This document shows, one piece after another, positions 63,929 to 64,000 of a DNA stretch of 64,000 nucleotides (its first letter is position 1; the number at the start of each line of letters is the position of its first letter). The notes beneath the pieces are model-generated. The model ran no database searches, had not been told where the DNA came from, and saw only the letters and a program-made list of their open reading frames with translations. The position numbers and the translations under genes are program-made. The stretch lies in assembly GCF_041435355.1 (NCBI RefSeq), contig NZ_CP108442.1:2046001-2110000 (forward strand). The letters are read 5' to 3'. The DNA comes from Streptomyces sp. NBC_01276 (GTDB taxonomy: Bacteria; Actinomycetota; Actinomycetes; Streptomycetales; Streptomycetaceae).

Positions 63929-64000
63929 ATGCCCACACCCACCCCGTACGACACCCCGTACGACCTCACCGGCCGCACCGCGCTCGTCACCGGAGCCGCG
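63929..64000 (+). CDS. Short-chain dehydrogenase/reductase, N-terminus (partial)
   Basis: The first 24 codons (MPTPTPYDTPYDLTGRTALVTGAA) show the start of an SDR Rossmann domain (TGRTALVTGAA, first part of TGxxxGxG). The rest is beyond the window. It is likely transcribed from the promoter that overlaps the end of the glycosylase gene. Confidence 0.75.
   Translation, partial: MPTPTPYDTPYDLTGRTALVTGAA

Overview
The window is high-GC actinobacterial DNA and almost certainly the chromosome of a Streptomyces. Third codon positions are strongly G/C, GTG starts are common, a mycothiol-dependent enzyme relic is present, and gene content and order (lexA, dinG, siderophore genes, hflX, rsh, dapF, miaA, miaB, gluRK, gluABCD, recA-recX, DUF3046, lhr, nei-like) match, in my memory, the core region around SCO5760-SCO5803 of S. 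coelicolor. No rRNA, tRNA, CRISPR array, prophage or complete insertion sequence was seen. No gene-free stretch exceeds 300 bases.

1-9.9 kb: the lexA 3' end with its terminator, a convergent dinG helicase, and upstream of it a minus-strand NRPS-independent siderophore operon (class III aminotransferase, IucA/IucC synthetase with a ~420-residue disordered repeat extension, GNAT acyltransferase, second IucA/IucC synthetase). 9.9-22.8 kb: a secreted protease lipoprotein, then housekeeping genes mostly on the minus strand (hflX, M1 aminopeptidase, rsh, dapF, miaA, miaB). These are interrupted by a 168-bp hairpin MITE between dapF and a membrane protein gene, and by two small plus-strand genes, one an MT0933-type antitoxin relative without a toxin.

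22.7-34.8 kb: a frameshifted mycothiol-dependent isomerase-like gene overlapping miaB, an orphan TAXI-type receptor, then a divergent carbohydrate locus. One arm is GH38 alpha-mannosidase-lacI-ROK kinase; the other is GH5-like beta-mannosidase-GH85 endo-beta-N-acetylglucosaminidase. A LacI-type palindrome lies between the arms. Together these enzymes fit release and dismantling of high-mannose N-glycans. 34.8-40.6 kb: the two-component pair gluR-gluK divergent from the glutamate ABC transporter gluABCD, with a 24-bp perfect hairpin between the binding-protein and permease genes.

40.7-50.7 kb: a flavin monooxygenase, a Cys-rich leader peptide ahead of cysteine dioxygenase and rhodanese genes (sulfur-responsive attenuation likely), recX-recA with an SOS box, a MerR regulator fused to a beta-clamp (DnaN-like) domain, a lipase-like hydrolase, and a rifampicin monooxygenase preceded by a rifamycin-associated element, followed upstream by a secreted trypsin-like protein. 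51-57.4 kb: small membrane proteins, an HTH-ClpN protein with an apparently leaderless promoter covered by a palindrome, an AI-2E-family permease overlapping it tail to tail, DUF3046, azlCD and an AraC regulator. 57.5-64 kb: the giant helicase lhr, a lipoprotein, a Nei/Fpg-type glycosylase and the first codons of a short-chain dehydrogenase.

A recurrent trait is in-frame short tandem repeats (45-bp, 18-bp, 6-bp and degenerate units) inside otherwise ordinary proteins. All functions come from reading motifs; no database search was run.
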